Below are positions 36,064 through 43,577 of a stretch of 43,577 nt of DNA, in pieces. The position numbers and the translations under genes were made by a program. Origin of the DNA: Thermoplasmata archaeon (lineage in GTDB: Archaea; Thermoplasmatota; Thermoplasmata; UBA10834); the NCBI GenBank assembly GCA_020696395.1, contig JAEHCN010000004.1, forward strand, positions 1 to 43,577, written 5' to 3'. How positions within the stretch are numbered: position 1 is the stretch's first letter; every line of letters begins with the position of its first letter. The notes under the pieces are model-generated. The model worked only from the letters and a program-made list of their open reading frames with translations. It had not been told where the DNA came from and searched no databases.

Positions 36064-36608
36064 CCAGTCAGTCCGTCAAGATACCCAGGGATCGGATAGG
36101 CGCCCTCATCGGCAGGAACGGTGATGTGAAGGCCAAGGTCGAGGCTCGCACAGGCGTAAGGATCACCGTCGATTCCGAGGAGGGCGATGTGACGATCGAC
36201 TACTCCAGGGCCGAGGACCCGTCGTTTGTCCTCGCCGTGATGGACTTCGTCGTAGCGATTGGCAGGGGCTTCTCCCCCGAGAAGGCAACGATGTTGCTCG
36301 ATGACGACTGGTACCTCGAAGTCGTCGACATCCGCGATTATGTCGGGAAGAAACCGGCGCATATCGCACGCATGCGCGCCCGCGTCATAGGCACCAGGGG
36401 GAAGACCAGACAACTCTTCGAGGAGCTCACAGGCGTCTATGTGTCCGTCTACGGGAACACGGTCGCGATAATCGGCGACATCCTCCAGCTGCAGATCGCC
36501 CGGCGGGCTCTGGACATGTTGTTGGCCGGGAGCGAGCATTCGGCCGTCTACAAGTTCTTGGAGAGCAAGAGGGCGGTTATCAAGATAGACGGCATGGGTT
36601 TCCGATAG
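36060..36608 (+). CDS. KH-domain RNA-binding protein (Dim2/Pno1-like)
   Basis: 'VKIPRDRIGALIGRNGDVKAKVEARTGVRITVDSEEGDVTI', second KH-like 'VIGTRGKTRQLFEELTGVYVSVYGNTVAIIGD'; follows rio1 with overlap. Confidence 0.9.
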   Translation: MTSQSVKIPRDRIGALIGRNGDVKAKVEARTGVRITVDSEEGDVTIDYSRAEDPSFVLAVMDFVVAIGRGFSPEKATMLLDDDWYLEVVDIRDYVGKKPAHIARMRARVIGTRGKTRQLFEELTGVYVSVYGNTVAIIGDILQLQIARRALDMLLAGSEHSAVYKFLESKRAVIKIDGMGFR

Positions 36609-36635
36609 TGGGCACGGCACGATTGAAATACCAAG

Positions 36636-37199
36636 ATGGACATACTTCCGGACACGATGGCTGACGACATTTCGCAGAGCTTCCGCAACGACTTGAAAAC
36701 GATAGCTCCAGAAGCACTGACAGGTATGGACGAGCGCGCTCGTGTGATGTCTCTGGTGTCCCATCTTTTTCTCAGACTGTGGACGAGGCTGGCGTTGGAG
36801 ACTGGGCAGAAACTGCGCATGTCGCCGCCCCAGTTCGAGCTGGGGACTTACAAGGGACAGATGAAGTGGATCGTCAACGAGGGCGCCCTGGCCGACTTGG
36901 ACAGCATCAAGATCGCCTCGATCCTCGGGAAAGGGCACTCGCTGGTCGCTGAGGTGTACGAGCTCAGACGAGTGCTCCGTGCCCGCGTCTACTACTCTCT
37001 AGAAGAGGAAGAGATGAAAGGCGAGCCGGTGTTCGTCAACTACCTCGTTTATGACGAGGCGGGAAGCAACTTCGACCTCGGAAGTCTTGCCGAAGCCATC
37101 TCACCCGCCTTGCCGAAATGGTCCGAGACCCTGACGACGAACAAGGAAGAGCCCCTGTGGGACTACTCCAAGGAGCATTTCGAGTGCGTGGGCGTCTGA
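36636..37199 (+). CDS. Protein of unknown function in a translation/ribosome-biogenesis gene cluster
   Basis: Clean 187-aa ORF; no family recognised by eye. Confidence 0.65.
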   Translation: MDILPDTMADDISQSFRNDLKTIAPEALTGMDERARVMSLVSHLFLRLWTRLALETGQKLRMSPPQFELGTYKGQMKWIVNEGALADLDSIKIASILGKGHSLVAEVYELRRVLRARVYYSLEEEEMKGEPVFVNYLVYDEAGSNFDLGSLAEAISPALPKWSETLTTNKEEPLWDYSKEHFECVGV

Positions 37200-37216
37200 C
37201 ACGGATGTACGCGTGA

Positions 37217-38476
37217 ATGTCAGATAACGATAAATATCAGTTTGACCTCGTACCGACCAGTACCATGTCCAGAAGGCTAGAGATCGCAGGGTGTGCGCTC
37301 GAGCGGCCCCTGTGCAACCATTGCCTTGGAAGACTGTTCGCCGGCGTCTCCACGGGCTTGTCCAACCGGCAGAGGGGCGCGATAATCCGGTATCTTATGG
37401 GCGCCCCGATGCAGGAGAGCGGAGACTGTCATATCTGTAGGGGCCTTTTCTCGGAGGTGTCCAAGTTCGGGGGGTTGGTGGAGAAGTCCTCCGCGCCTTT
37501 CGAGCACGAGAACTTCCTTGTCGGGTCGAAGGTGGATCCTTCCGTCATCGAACGGGAGGAGCAGCTCTGGGCCGATTCCGGCGCCTCTGAAACCGAGTCG
37601 ATAAAGGGCGAAATGAACAGGGAGGTCGGCAAGGTGGTGGAGGCCGCCTTGGGCAAACCCGTCGAGTTCAAGAACCCAGACATCGTCTTTGTCATCGACA
37701 CCATGTTCGACCGCGTGACGGCGGATGTGACCCCGGTGTTCTTCTATGGACGGTATCGGAAGTTCAGTAGGGAGCTGCCTCAGACCAGATGGCCGTGCCG
37801 TGATTGTCGTGGCAAGGGTTGTCCCAGGTGCAACGGCATGGGAAGGATGTACGGGTCGAGCGTCCAGGATTTGATATGCCCAATCCTGATGAGGCGCGCG
37901 GAAGGGGGCGAGGAATATTTCCATGGCATGGGGCGGGAGGACATAGACGCCCTCATGCTGGGCAACGGCAGGCCGTTCGTGGCTGAGGTCAGGAACCCTA
38001 GGAAGCGGTCCATAGACCTCGCCGCAGCCGAGGATGAGATGAACGCTTCGGCCAATGGCCTGGTCGTGGTCGAAGGGCTCAGACCCTCGACCAGAGGTGA
38101 GATGCGGGCGATAAAGAGCGCCGCCTGTCCCAAGACGTACAGGGTCAGGGTGCGGTTCCAGCAGGAATTCGACCACAGAAAGCTTAATGACATACCTCGT
38201 GTATTGGCCGAAAAACCTATAAGGCAGCACACCCCAAACAGGGTGGCCCACAGACGTGCCGATCTTGAACGCGTCAGGACCGTTCATAGGGTAGAGATTG
38301 AGACGGTCGACGGTCCGGAGGTCGTAATCGTCGTGGAGGCCGACAGCGGCACCTACATCAAGGAGCTGATGCATGGCGATGGTGGCCGGACGAAGCCGAA
38401 TGTCGCGGACATCGTCGGTGTGCCCTGCGAGGTGGCCGAGCTGGACGTGATATCTATAGGTGACAAGGGGGTCTGA
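37217..38476 (+). CDS. pus10: tRNA pseudouridine synthase Pus10
   Basis: 'LCNHCLGRLFAG', zinc ligands 'CHIC', 'CRDCRGKGCPRCNGMG', 'GREDIDALMLGNGRPFVAEVRNPRKR'. Confidence 0.93.
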   Translation: MSDNDKYQFDLVPTSTMSRRLEIAGCALERPLCNHCLGRLFAGVSTGLSNRQRGAIIRYLMGAPMQESGDCHICRGLFSEVSKFGGLVEKSSAPFEHENFLVGSKVDPSVIEREEQLWADSGASETESIKGEMNREVGKVVEAALGKPVEFKNPDIVFVIDTMFDRVTADVTPVFFYGRYRKFSRELPQTRWPCRDCRGKGCPRCNGMGRMYGSSVQDLICPILMRRAEGGEEYFHGMGREDIDALMLGNGRPFVAEVRNPRKRSIDLAAAEDEMNASANGLVVVEGLRPSTRGEMRAIKSAACPKTYRVRVRFQQEFDHRKLNDIPRVLAEKPIRQHTPNRVAHRRADLERVRTVHRVEIETVDGPEVVIVVEADSGTYIKELMHGDGGRTKPNVADIVGVPCEVAELDVISIGDKGV

Positions 38477-38480
38477 AGAC

Positions 38481-38774
38481 ATGGTCAAAGCTTCGAAAGG
38501 AGGACGGCGTCGGACGCGGTACGTGATGCAGAAGCGCGCGAGGGAGAGAGGACTCTCTCCACTCACGAGGATGTTCCAGAAGTTCGAAGTCGGTGACAAG
38601 GCTAGCGTCAGTCTCGACCCGAGCATACACAAAGGTCAGCCCCACGTCAGGTTCCACGGGAAGACTGGCACCGTCACTGGGCAGCGGGGTGACGCCTACC
38701 TGATGGACATAAGGGACGGCGACAAGATGAAGAAGATAATCGTCAGGCCTGAGCACCTGAGGAAGGCGGCTTGA
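38481..38774 (+). CDS. rpl21e: Ribosomal protein L21e
   Basis: 'MVKASKGGRRRTRYVMQKRARERGLSPLTRMFQKFEVGDKASVSLDPSIHKGQPHVRFHGKTGTV'; ATG at 38481. Confidence 0.95.
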   Translation: MVKASKGGRRRTRYVMQKRARERGLSPLTRMFQKFEVGDKASVSLDPSIHKGQPHVRFHGKTGTVTGQRGDAYLMDIRDGDKMKKIIVRPEHLRKAA

Positions 38775-38793
38775 CGATCGGGCTGGTGTTTTC

Positions 38794-39114
38794 ATGGCGG
38801 ACAAGAAGGTAGCCTCTCTGGCTGAGGTTAAGGAGATACTCCTCGAGAGACAGGAGGAGCAGGAGCTGACAGCAGAGCAGAAGCTAGCTCTCGAGCACTG
38901 CCAGAAGTTCTCCAGGTTGGAGCATAAGACGGTCAAGAAGCTCTTGAAGGAGCTTGGCGAGCTCGGGTTCTTGACGGAGGCCAACACCGTCAAGATAGCC
39001 GATGTGATGCCGACGCATCCGGACGACGTGAGGGTAATCTTCGCCAAGGAACGCGCGAACCTGGAGAAGAAGGACGTCGAAAAGATACTTAGCATAGTAG
39101 AGAAGTATCTCTGA
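38794..39114 (+). CDS. rpoF: DNA-directed RNA polymerase subunit Rpb4 (RpoF)
   Basis: Rpb4-like sequence and conserved position between L21e and the DUF655 gene. Confidence 0.9.
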   Translation: MADKKVASLAEVKEILLERQEEQELTAEQKLALEHCQKFSRLEHKTVKKLLKELGELGFLTEANTVKIADVMPTHPDDVRVIFAKERANLEKKDVEKILSIVEKYL

Positions 39115-39120
39115 CGAGCT

Positions 39121-39684
39121 TTGGGGGAATTCTCGTTGGAAGATTATGCACGCATTCTAGATTACCTCCCCCAGGGTCTGCCCGATGAACGTAAGTTCAA
39201 GCAGGAGCCAGTGGCGTATGCGCTGGGCGAGGTGCAGTTCAAGCTCTTCGAGCTCGTCCCTCGACCCGATGTCAGAATTACGGCCAGCGACAGGGTTTAC
39301 ATCGGAAAGGACCTCGATCTACGGCAGGAGATACTGCACGTGAAGCGCAGGATCAGCTACAACGAACTCACGAACGCTGCTCAGAGCGAGCTCCCGTACG
39401 TGGTCATGGATGTCATCAAAGCGAACGAACCGAGGTTCGTCAGATTCTTCAACGAGGCTCAGTCAATCACCACGCGCTTCCACATGCTGGAGTTGTTGCC
39501 AGGTTTGGGCAAGAAGACCATGTGGAGCATCATCGAGGAGAGGAAGAAGGGGCCGTTCAAGGACTTCGAGGACGTCGGGAAGAGGGTGCCAATGCCTCAT
39601 CAGGTGGACAAGCTCATAGCCAAGAGGGTCGAGGAGGAGCTTTCGAACCCGAACGAGAAGTACCGGCTGTTCGTCTCGCGATGA
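39121..39684 (+). CDS. DUF655 family protein
   Basis: 'LEDYARILDYLPQGLPDERKFKQEPVAYALGEVQFKLFELVPR', 'LELLPGLGKKTMWSIIEERKKGPFKDFEDVGKRV' (HhH-like); TTG start. Confidence 0.9.
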   Translation: MGEFSLEDYARILDYLPQGLPDERKFKQEPVAYALGEVQFKLFELVPRPDVRITASDRVYIGKDLDLRQEILHVKRRISYNELTNAAQSELPYVVMDVIKANEPRFVRFFNEAQSITTRFHMLELLPGLGKKTMWSIIEERKKGPFKDFEDVGKRVPMPHQVDKLIAKRVEEELSNPNEKYRLFVSR

Positions 39685-39709
39685 CTGCTGTGACGGAGAG
39701 GCACTCGAC

Positions 39710-40546
39710 ATGAGGGCCGAAGAGGTCAGGACCATCCTGGAGTCATTGGACAAGCGACCTTCGAAGCGACTCGGTCAACACTTTCTGCTTGACGAGAGGG
39801 TCATTAGCAGGCAGGTGGAGCTGGCCGGACTCGGACCCGGGGATGTGGTTCTCGAGGTCGGGCCCGGCATCGGCAACCTCACGGATGCGATTCTCGCCAC
39901 CGGGGCGAAAGTGGTGGCCGTCGAGGCCGACGGGTCCTTCAGCAGGTTCTTGAAACGCAGGTTCGGCGAGCGCGTCCGACTGGTCAACGGGGATGCGGTT
40001 AGCGCCTTCCTGCCTGAGTTCCAGAAGGTCGTGTCCAACCTTCCGTACCAGATCTCGTCGCCGATCACCTTCAGACTGCTCGAGATAGGATTCGAGAAGG
40101 CTGTCCTGATGGTGCAGCGTGAGTTCGCCGAGCGGATGACGGCCAGGCCTGGGACCAGAGACTATGGTAGGCTGTCTGTCGGTGTGTATTATCGGGCGCA
40201 TTGCGAGATAGCTATGAACGTGCCAAGGTCAGCGTTCTGGCCCCAGCCGAAGGTCGATTCGAGCGTCGTCGTATTGACCCCGAGGAGGCCGTCCTTCTCC
40301 GTGGCGGACGAGAAGGTCTTCTACGATGTCACGAAAGCCATCTTCTCCCACAGGAGGAAGAAGGTGATGAACGCGCTTGCGGTAGATCCTTCGTCAAGGG
40401 GGTACTTCGCCGGAGCGGCCGATACGCCTGGCTTCGGAGGCCTTCCCAACGCGTCGAAGCGGGCCGAACAGTTGACACCTGAGGAGATCGGCGAACTATC
40501 GGACGCCTTCCTCGACCTCGTCAGCTCCCTGAGAAGAACCGCTTGA
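39710..40546 (+). CDS. ksgA: 16S rRNA dimethyladenosine transferase
   Basis: 'KRLGQHFLLDERVISRQVELAGLGPGDVVLEVGPGIGNLTDAIL', 'VVSNLPYQISSPITFRLL'. Confidence 0.95.
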   Translation: MRAEEVRTILESLDKRPSKRLGQHFLLDERVISRQVELAGLGPGDVVLEVGPGIGNLTDAILATGAKVVAVEADGSFSRFLKRRFGERVRLVNGDAVSAFLPEFQKVVSNLPYQISSPITFRLLEIGFEKAVLMVQREFAERMTARPGTRDYGRLSVGVYYRAHCEIAMNVPRSAFWPQPKVDSSVVVLTPRRPSFSVADEKVFYDVTKAIFSHRRKKVMNALAVDPSSRGYFAGAADTPGFGGLPNASKRAEQLTPEEIGELSDAFLDLVSSLRRTA

Positions 40547-41591
40547 TTATCGCATCGACTATCTTGCCAGGACCATCGACCAGCACATCACATGCGGGAA
40601 GGCCGTACTTGTCCTCGTATTCCGCGGTGACTCGGACGATTTCTTCCCTCGTCAGCGACTCTGGGTTCAGGGCGATGCCAATTACATCGCAGCCCGCCCA
40701 GGCCTTTAGAAGTTCAGACTCGCGCTCAACCGTGCCGATGGGCAGGTACGGCACATCGTCCGTGTAGCTCCTGTACTTCCTTCCAGGAGCGTGCTGGAGG
40801 ACGACCGTCTGGGGCTGGGATGCGCTGACTATCGCTCTCGACCCTGTCACGTACGCAGGGTGGCTCAGCGCTCCTTGTCCCTCTATGATTATGACTTGAG
40901 GTCTCTCCTCTTCGTACGCCGTCACTATCGCATTCTCGATCTCACCGACGACATAGTCGCCCCTTATGGCATCCAACGGTATGCCGTACCTCGAACCCTG
41001 CATGAGCCCGGTCTGACCGGTGGCGACGAACGCAGTGCGTATGCCGCGTTCGTTGAGCGCCTTGACGAGGACGATCGCGGTGGTTCTCTTTCCGACAGCG
41101 GCGTCTGTCCCGAGGACCGGTATTCTGATGCAGTCCAGCTCTCCAGCCATGTTTCTGTATTTGTGAAGCTTGCGGAGTGGTGGCTCCTTCCGTATATCGA
41201 TGAGCGTGACTTTGTTCTTCGCAGCGAGTGCCATCAGCTCGTCGTCCTCGCCGAGCCACTCGTGAAGTCCCGACATAACACTGACACCTCCTTCGATGGC
41301 GTCCTTGACCGGCTGCCTGAATTCATCAGGGAGCATGCCACCGATCGTCGCTATCCCGATTATCATGAACTGCGGCTTCTCCTTCAGTTCGGAGAGCGCT
41401 GCGTTCACAGACGAGAATATAGGAATTCCGTTCTTCCCACCGTCTAGAACCTCGCCGGCGTCACGCCCGGCGGTGCTGCTGTCCACGATCCCGACTATCT
41501 CGAACCGCAGCGAATGTCTGACCAGCCCTGCAGCGGTCTTGCCCGCCGGCGTGCCGAACCCTCCTTCGCAGAGGATGATGGCCGTTTCCAT
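40521..41591 (-). CDS. DUF1611 family protein (P-loop; DgcN-like)
   Basis: 'IPVLGTDAAVGKRTTAIVLVKALNERGIRTAFVATGQTGLMQGSRYGIPLDAIRGDYVVGEIE'; ATG at 41591 rather than 41804. Confidence 0.85.
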   Translation of the reverse strand: METAIILCEGGFGTPAGKTAAGLVRHSLRFEIVGIVDSSTAGRDAGEVLDGGKNGIPIFSSVNAALSELKEKPQFMIIGIATIGGMLPDEFRQPVKDAIEGGVSVMSGLHEWLGEDDELMALAAKNKVTLIDIRKEPPLRKLHKYRNMAGELDCIRIPVLGTDAAVGKRTTAIVLVKALNERGIRTAFVATGQTGLMQGSRYGIPLDAIRGDYVVGEIENAIVTAYEEERPQVIIIEGQGALSHPAYVTGSRAIVSASQPQTVVLQHAPGRKYRSYTDDVPYLPIGTVERESELLKAWAGCDVIGIALNPESLTREEIVRVTAEYEDKYGLPACDVLVDGPGKIVDAIIKRFFSGS

Positions 41592-41740
41592 GGGTGCCCG
41601 CAACCGCGGTGGACGTATAAATCCCTTGACCCACGAAACTCGCAATAACCTGGCAGTAGCTGCGTCGCCAGCTTTAGTCGGTCTGAGCCACCGAGCAGTT
41701 TTTCTACGTATAGGGGCATTGAGCTTACTGGGGGAGCAGG

Positions 41741-42928
41741 ATGCTGGTAGGCATAGTTGGCAAGCCCAATGTTGGAAAGTCCACCTTCTTCTCCGCGCTG
41801 ACAATGGCCACCGCTCAGATCGCGTCGTATCCCTTCACGACCATAGAGGCGAACAAAGGCGTCGGCCACGTCAGAGGGCCGTGCCCGCACTCCGCCATCG
41901 GGAAGCCGTGCAACCCGAACAACTCGCTGTGCGAGAGCGGCACTAGGTTCGTGCCTATAGAGATGATCGATGTCGCCGGGCTCGTCCCGGACGCTCATTC
42001 CGGGAAAGGCCTGGGGAACAAGTTCCTGGATGACCTGCGTCAGGCGCACGCTTTCATCCACGTTGTAGACGCCAGCGGCGGGACCGACTTCGAGGGAAAC
42101 CCCGTGGGAGTCGGCTCACACGACCCTTCCATGGATGTCAGCTTCCTGGAGAAGGAGATATCCTTCTGGATATTCGGGATCCTCGAGAAGGACTTCATCA
42201 AGATCGCCCGGCAGTCCAAACTCGCAGGCAAGAAGTTCGAGAAGCTGCTTCAGGAGAAGCTGACTGGCCTGTCGGTAACGGAATCGCAGATACTCGCGGC
42301 CATCCGGCAGTCGGGGAACGATTCTGACGCGAGCCTGTGGAAGGACGATGAGCTGCTGAAGTTCTGTCAGGCGCTGCAGAAGATCAGCAAACCGATGATA
42401 GTCGCCGCCAACAAGGCCGACATCGCCCCTCCCGGGATTATGGAGAAGCTCGAGGCCACGGGTTACCCGATAGTGCCAACGAGCGCGGAGTTCGAACTCG
42501 CGCTGAGGAAGGCCACCAATGCTGGGCTGATCAGATACACCCCGGGAGACGAGGCGTTCGAGGTCACCGACCAAGGGAGCCTGAACGCCTCGCAGACGCA
42601 GGCCCTAGACAAGATGGCCGCGTGGCTCAAATCGTCGGGCGGGACGGGTGTGCAGACTGTCCTCGAGAGGGTGGTGTTCGAGGTGCTGGACCTGATTATC
42701 GTGTACCCAGTTGAGGACGAGACGAAGTGGGTCGACAAACAGGGACGCGTTTTGCCCGACGCGTACCTGATGACCCGCGGGAGCAACGCGAAGGACCTGG
42801 CGTTCAAGGTGCACACGGACCTGGGTGATAACTTTATTAGGGCGATAGACGGAAGGACCCACATGACAGTGGGCCACGACCACGTCCTCAAGGAGAACGA
42901 CGTGGTCAAGATCGTCGCGAGAGTATGA
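41741..42928 (+). CDS. ychF: Redox-regulated ATPase / Obg-like GTPase YchF
   Basis: 'MLVGIVGKPNVGKSTFFSALT', 'EMIDVAGLVPDAHSGKGLGNKFLDDLRQAHAFIHVVDASGG', C-terminal TGS 'RAIDGRTHMTVGHDHVLKENDVVKIVA'. Confidence 0.95.
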   Translation: MLVGIVGKPNVGKSTFFSALTMATAQIASYPFTTIEANKGVGHVRGPCPHSAIGKPCNPNNSLCESGTRFVPIEMIDVAGLVPDAHSGKGLGNKFLDDLRQAHAFIHVVDASGGTDFEGNPVGVGSHDPSMDVSFLEKEISFWIFGILEKDFIKIARQSKLAGKKFEKLLQEKLTGLSVTESQILAAIRQSGNDSDASLWKDDELLKFCQALQKISKPMIVAANKADIAPPGIMEKLEATGYPIVPTSAEFELALRKATNAGLIRYTPGDEAFEVTDQGSLNASQTQALDKMAAWLKSSGGTGVQTVLERVVFEVLDLIIVYPVEDETKWVDKQGRVLPDAYLMTRGSNAKDLAFKVHTDLGDNFIRAIDGRTHMTVGHDHVLKENDVVKIVARV

Positions 42929-43577
42929 TGCCGATGGATCGATGGGACATCCGACTGATCGGGGTGACCTCTCACCCCAAGTACGAAGCGTTCGAGGACA
43001 ATCTCGAGATGCATCTCTACGGCAAGACGCAGGACGGGAGGTCTGTCGCGGTCAGATATCCTGGGTTCGAGCCTTATTTCTTCATCGTGGAGCCCTCGGA
43101 CGAGGTCGTCAGCATACTCGAGGCCGACGAGAAACGGATCAGACGGACGGAAGCATGCGAGCTCCTGTACAAGGGGGAGATGAGACCCTGCCGGAAGGTC
43201 ATCGCCGTCCATCCGGGGTTGGTGCCGGGCATTCGGAGAAACCTGATGGACGCCGTGCCCGCCGTGCTCGCCGCCGACATACCGTTCCACTTCAGGTTCG
43301 TTTATGACAAGGACCTAGGAGCATGCGTTCGTGTGTTCGGGAAGGCCATCCAGGACGACAGGTTCACCACGGACGTCGTCGTCGAGGCGGAGCGGTTCGA
43401 AGAGATACCACCTTTCAGGCCGGACCTGAGGATACTCAGCTTTGACATCGAGACCAGCCTCAAGGAGCCCAAGATATACGCCATATGCTGCGTCATCAAG
43501 GAAGGCGACAAGATTGACACGCACCGGTTCCACGGTGACGAGGCGAAGATGATCGCGGACTTCTCGAAGCTGATAAT
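42925..43577 (+). CDS. polB: Family B DNA polymerase (N-terminal part, runs off the window)
   Basis: Read by hand, absent from the ORF track because no stop is in the window: MMPMDRWDIRLIGVTSHPKYEAFEDNLEMHLYGK...; ExoI motif 'LRILSFDIETS'; ATGA overlap with ychF. Confidence 0.9.
   Translation, partial: MMPMDRWDIRLIGVTSHPKYEAFEDNLEMHLYGKTQDGRSVAVRYPGFEPYFFIVEPSDEVVSILEADEKRIRRTEACELLYKGEMRPCRKVIAVHPGLVPGIRRNLMDAVPAVLAADIPFHFRFVYDKDLGACVRVFGKAIQDDRFTTDVVVEAERFEEIPPFRPDLRILSFDIETSLKEPKIYAICCVIKEGDKIDTHRFHGDEAKMIADFSKLI

Noticed and set aside
35844-36938. 364-aa antisense ORF over rio1/KH genes
   Set aside because: Overlaps three supported sense genes; no recognisable motif.
37277-38632. 451-aa antisense ORF over pus10
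   Set aside because: Sense strand has clear Pus10 motifs; antisense composition is biased.

Overview
The window is a gene-dense, high-GC archaeal chromosome segment. Gene content (aIF2-alpha, aIF1A, Nop10, L44e, S27e, L21e, Rpb4/RpoF, TFS, PCNA, Pus10, Taw2, geranylgeranyl reductase, DUF835 proteins) suggests a euryarchaeote, probably Thermoplasmata-related (inference). Most of it is core informational and metabolic genes: KamA-family aminomutase, diphthine-ammonia ligase, creatininase family, RpiA, split transketolase, transaldolase, PurN, ArgG/ArgH, KsgA, YchF and the start of a family B DNA polymerase. There are two tRNA genes: tRNA-Tyr(GTA) with an intron, and tRNA-Glu(TTC) on the minus strand. 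No CRISPR array, rRNA, transposase or prophage was seen. The most unusual block is 21.9-31.1 kb, a less GC-rich locus. It encodes a PKD-repeat surface protein, DppB-like and DppC-like permeases (the DppC with about 230 extra residues that look like six added TM helices), and a family-5 solute-binding protein fused to about seven PKD domains and a C-terminal membrane anchor. No transporter ATPase lies nearby. Other leads are a 7TM/Cys-cluster/DUF835 protein next to a CheY-like receiver, several conserved-looking unknowns, and start-site problems where a TATA box overlaps the ORF-track start. All calls come from reading sequence and motifs; no database search was run.
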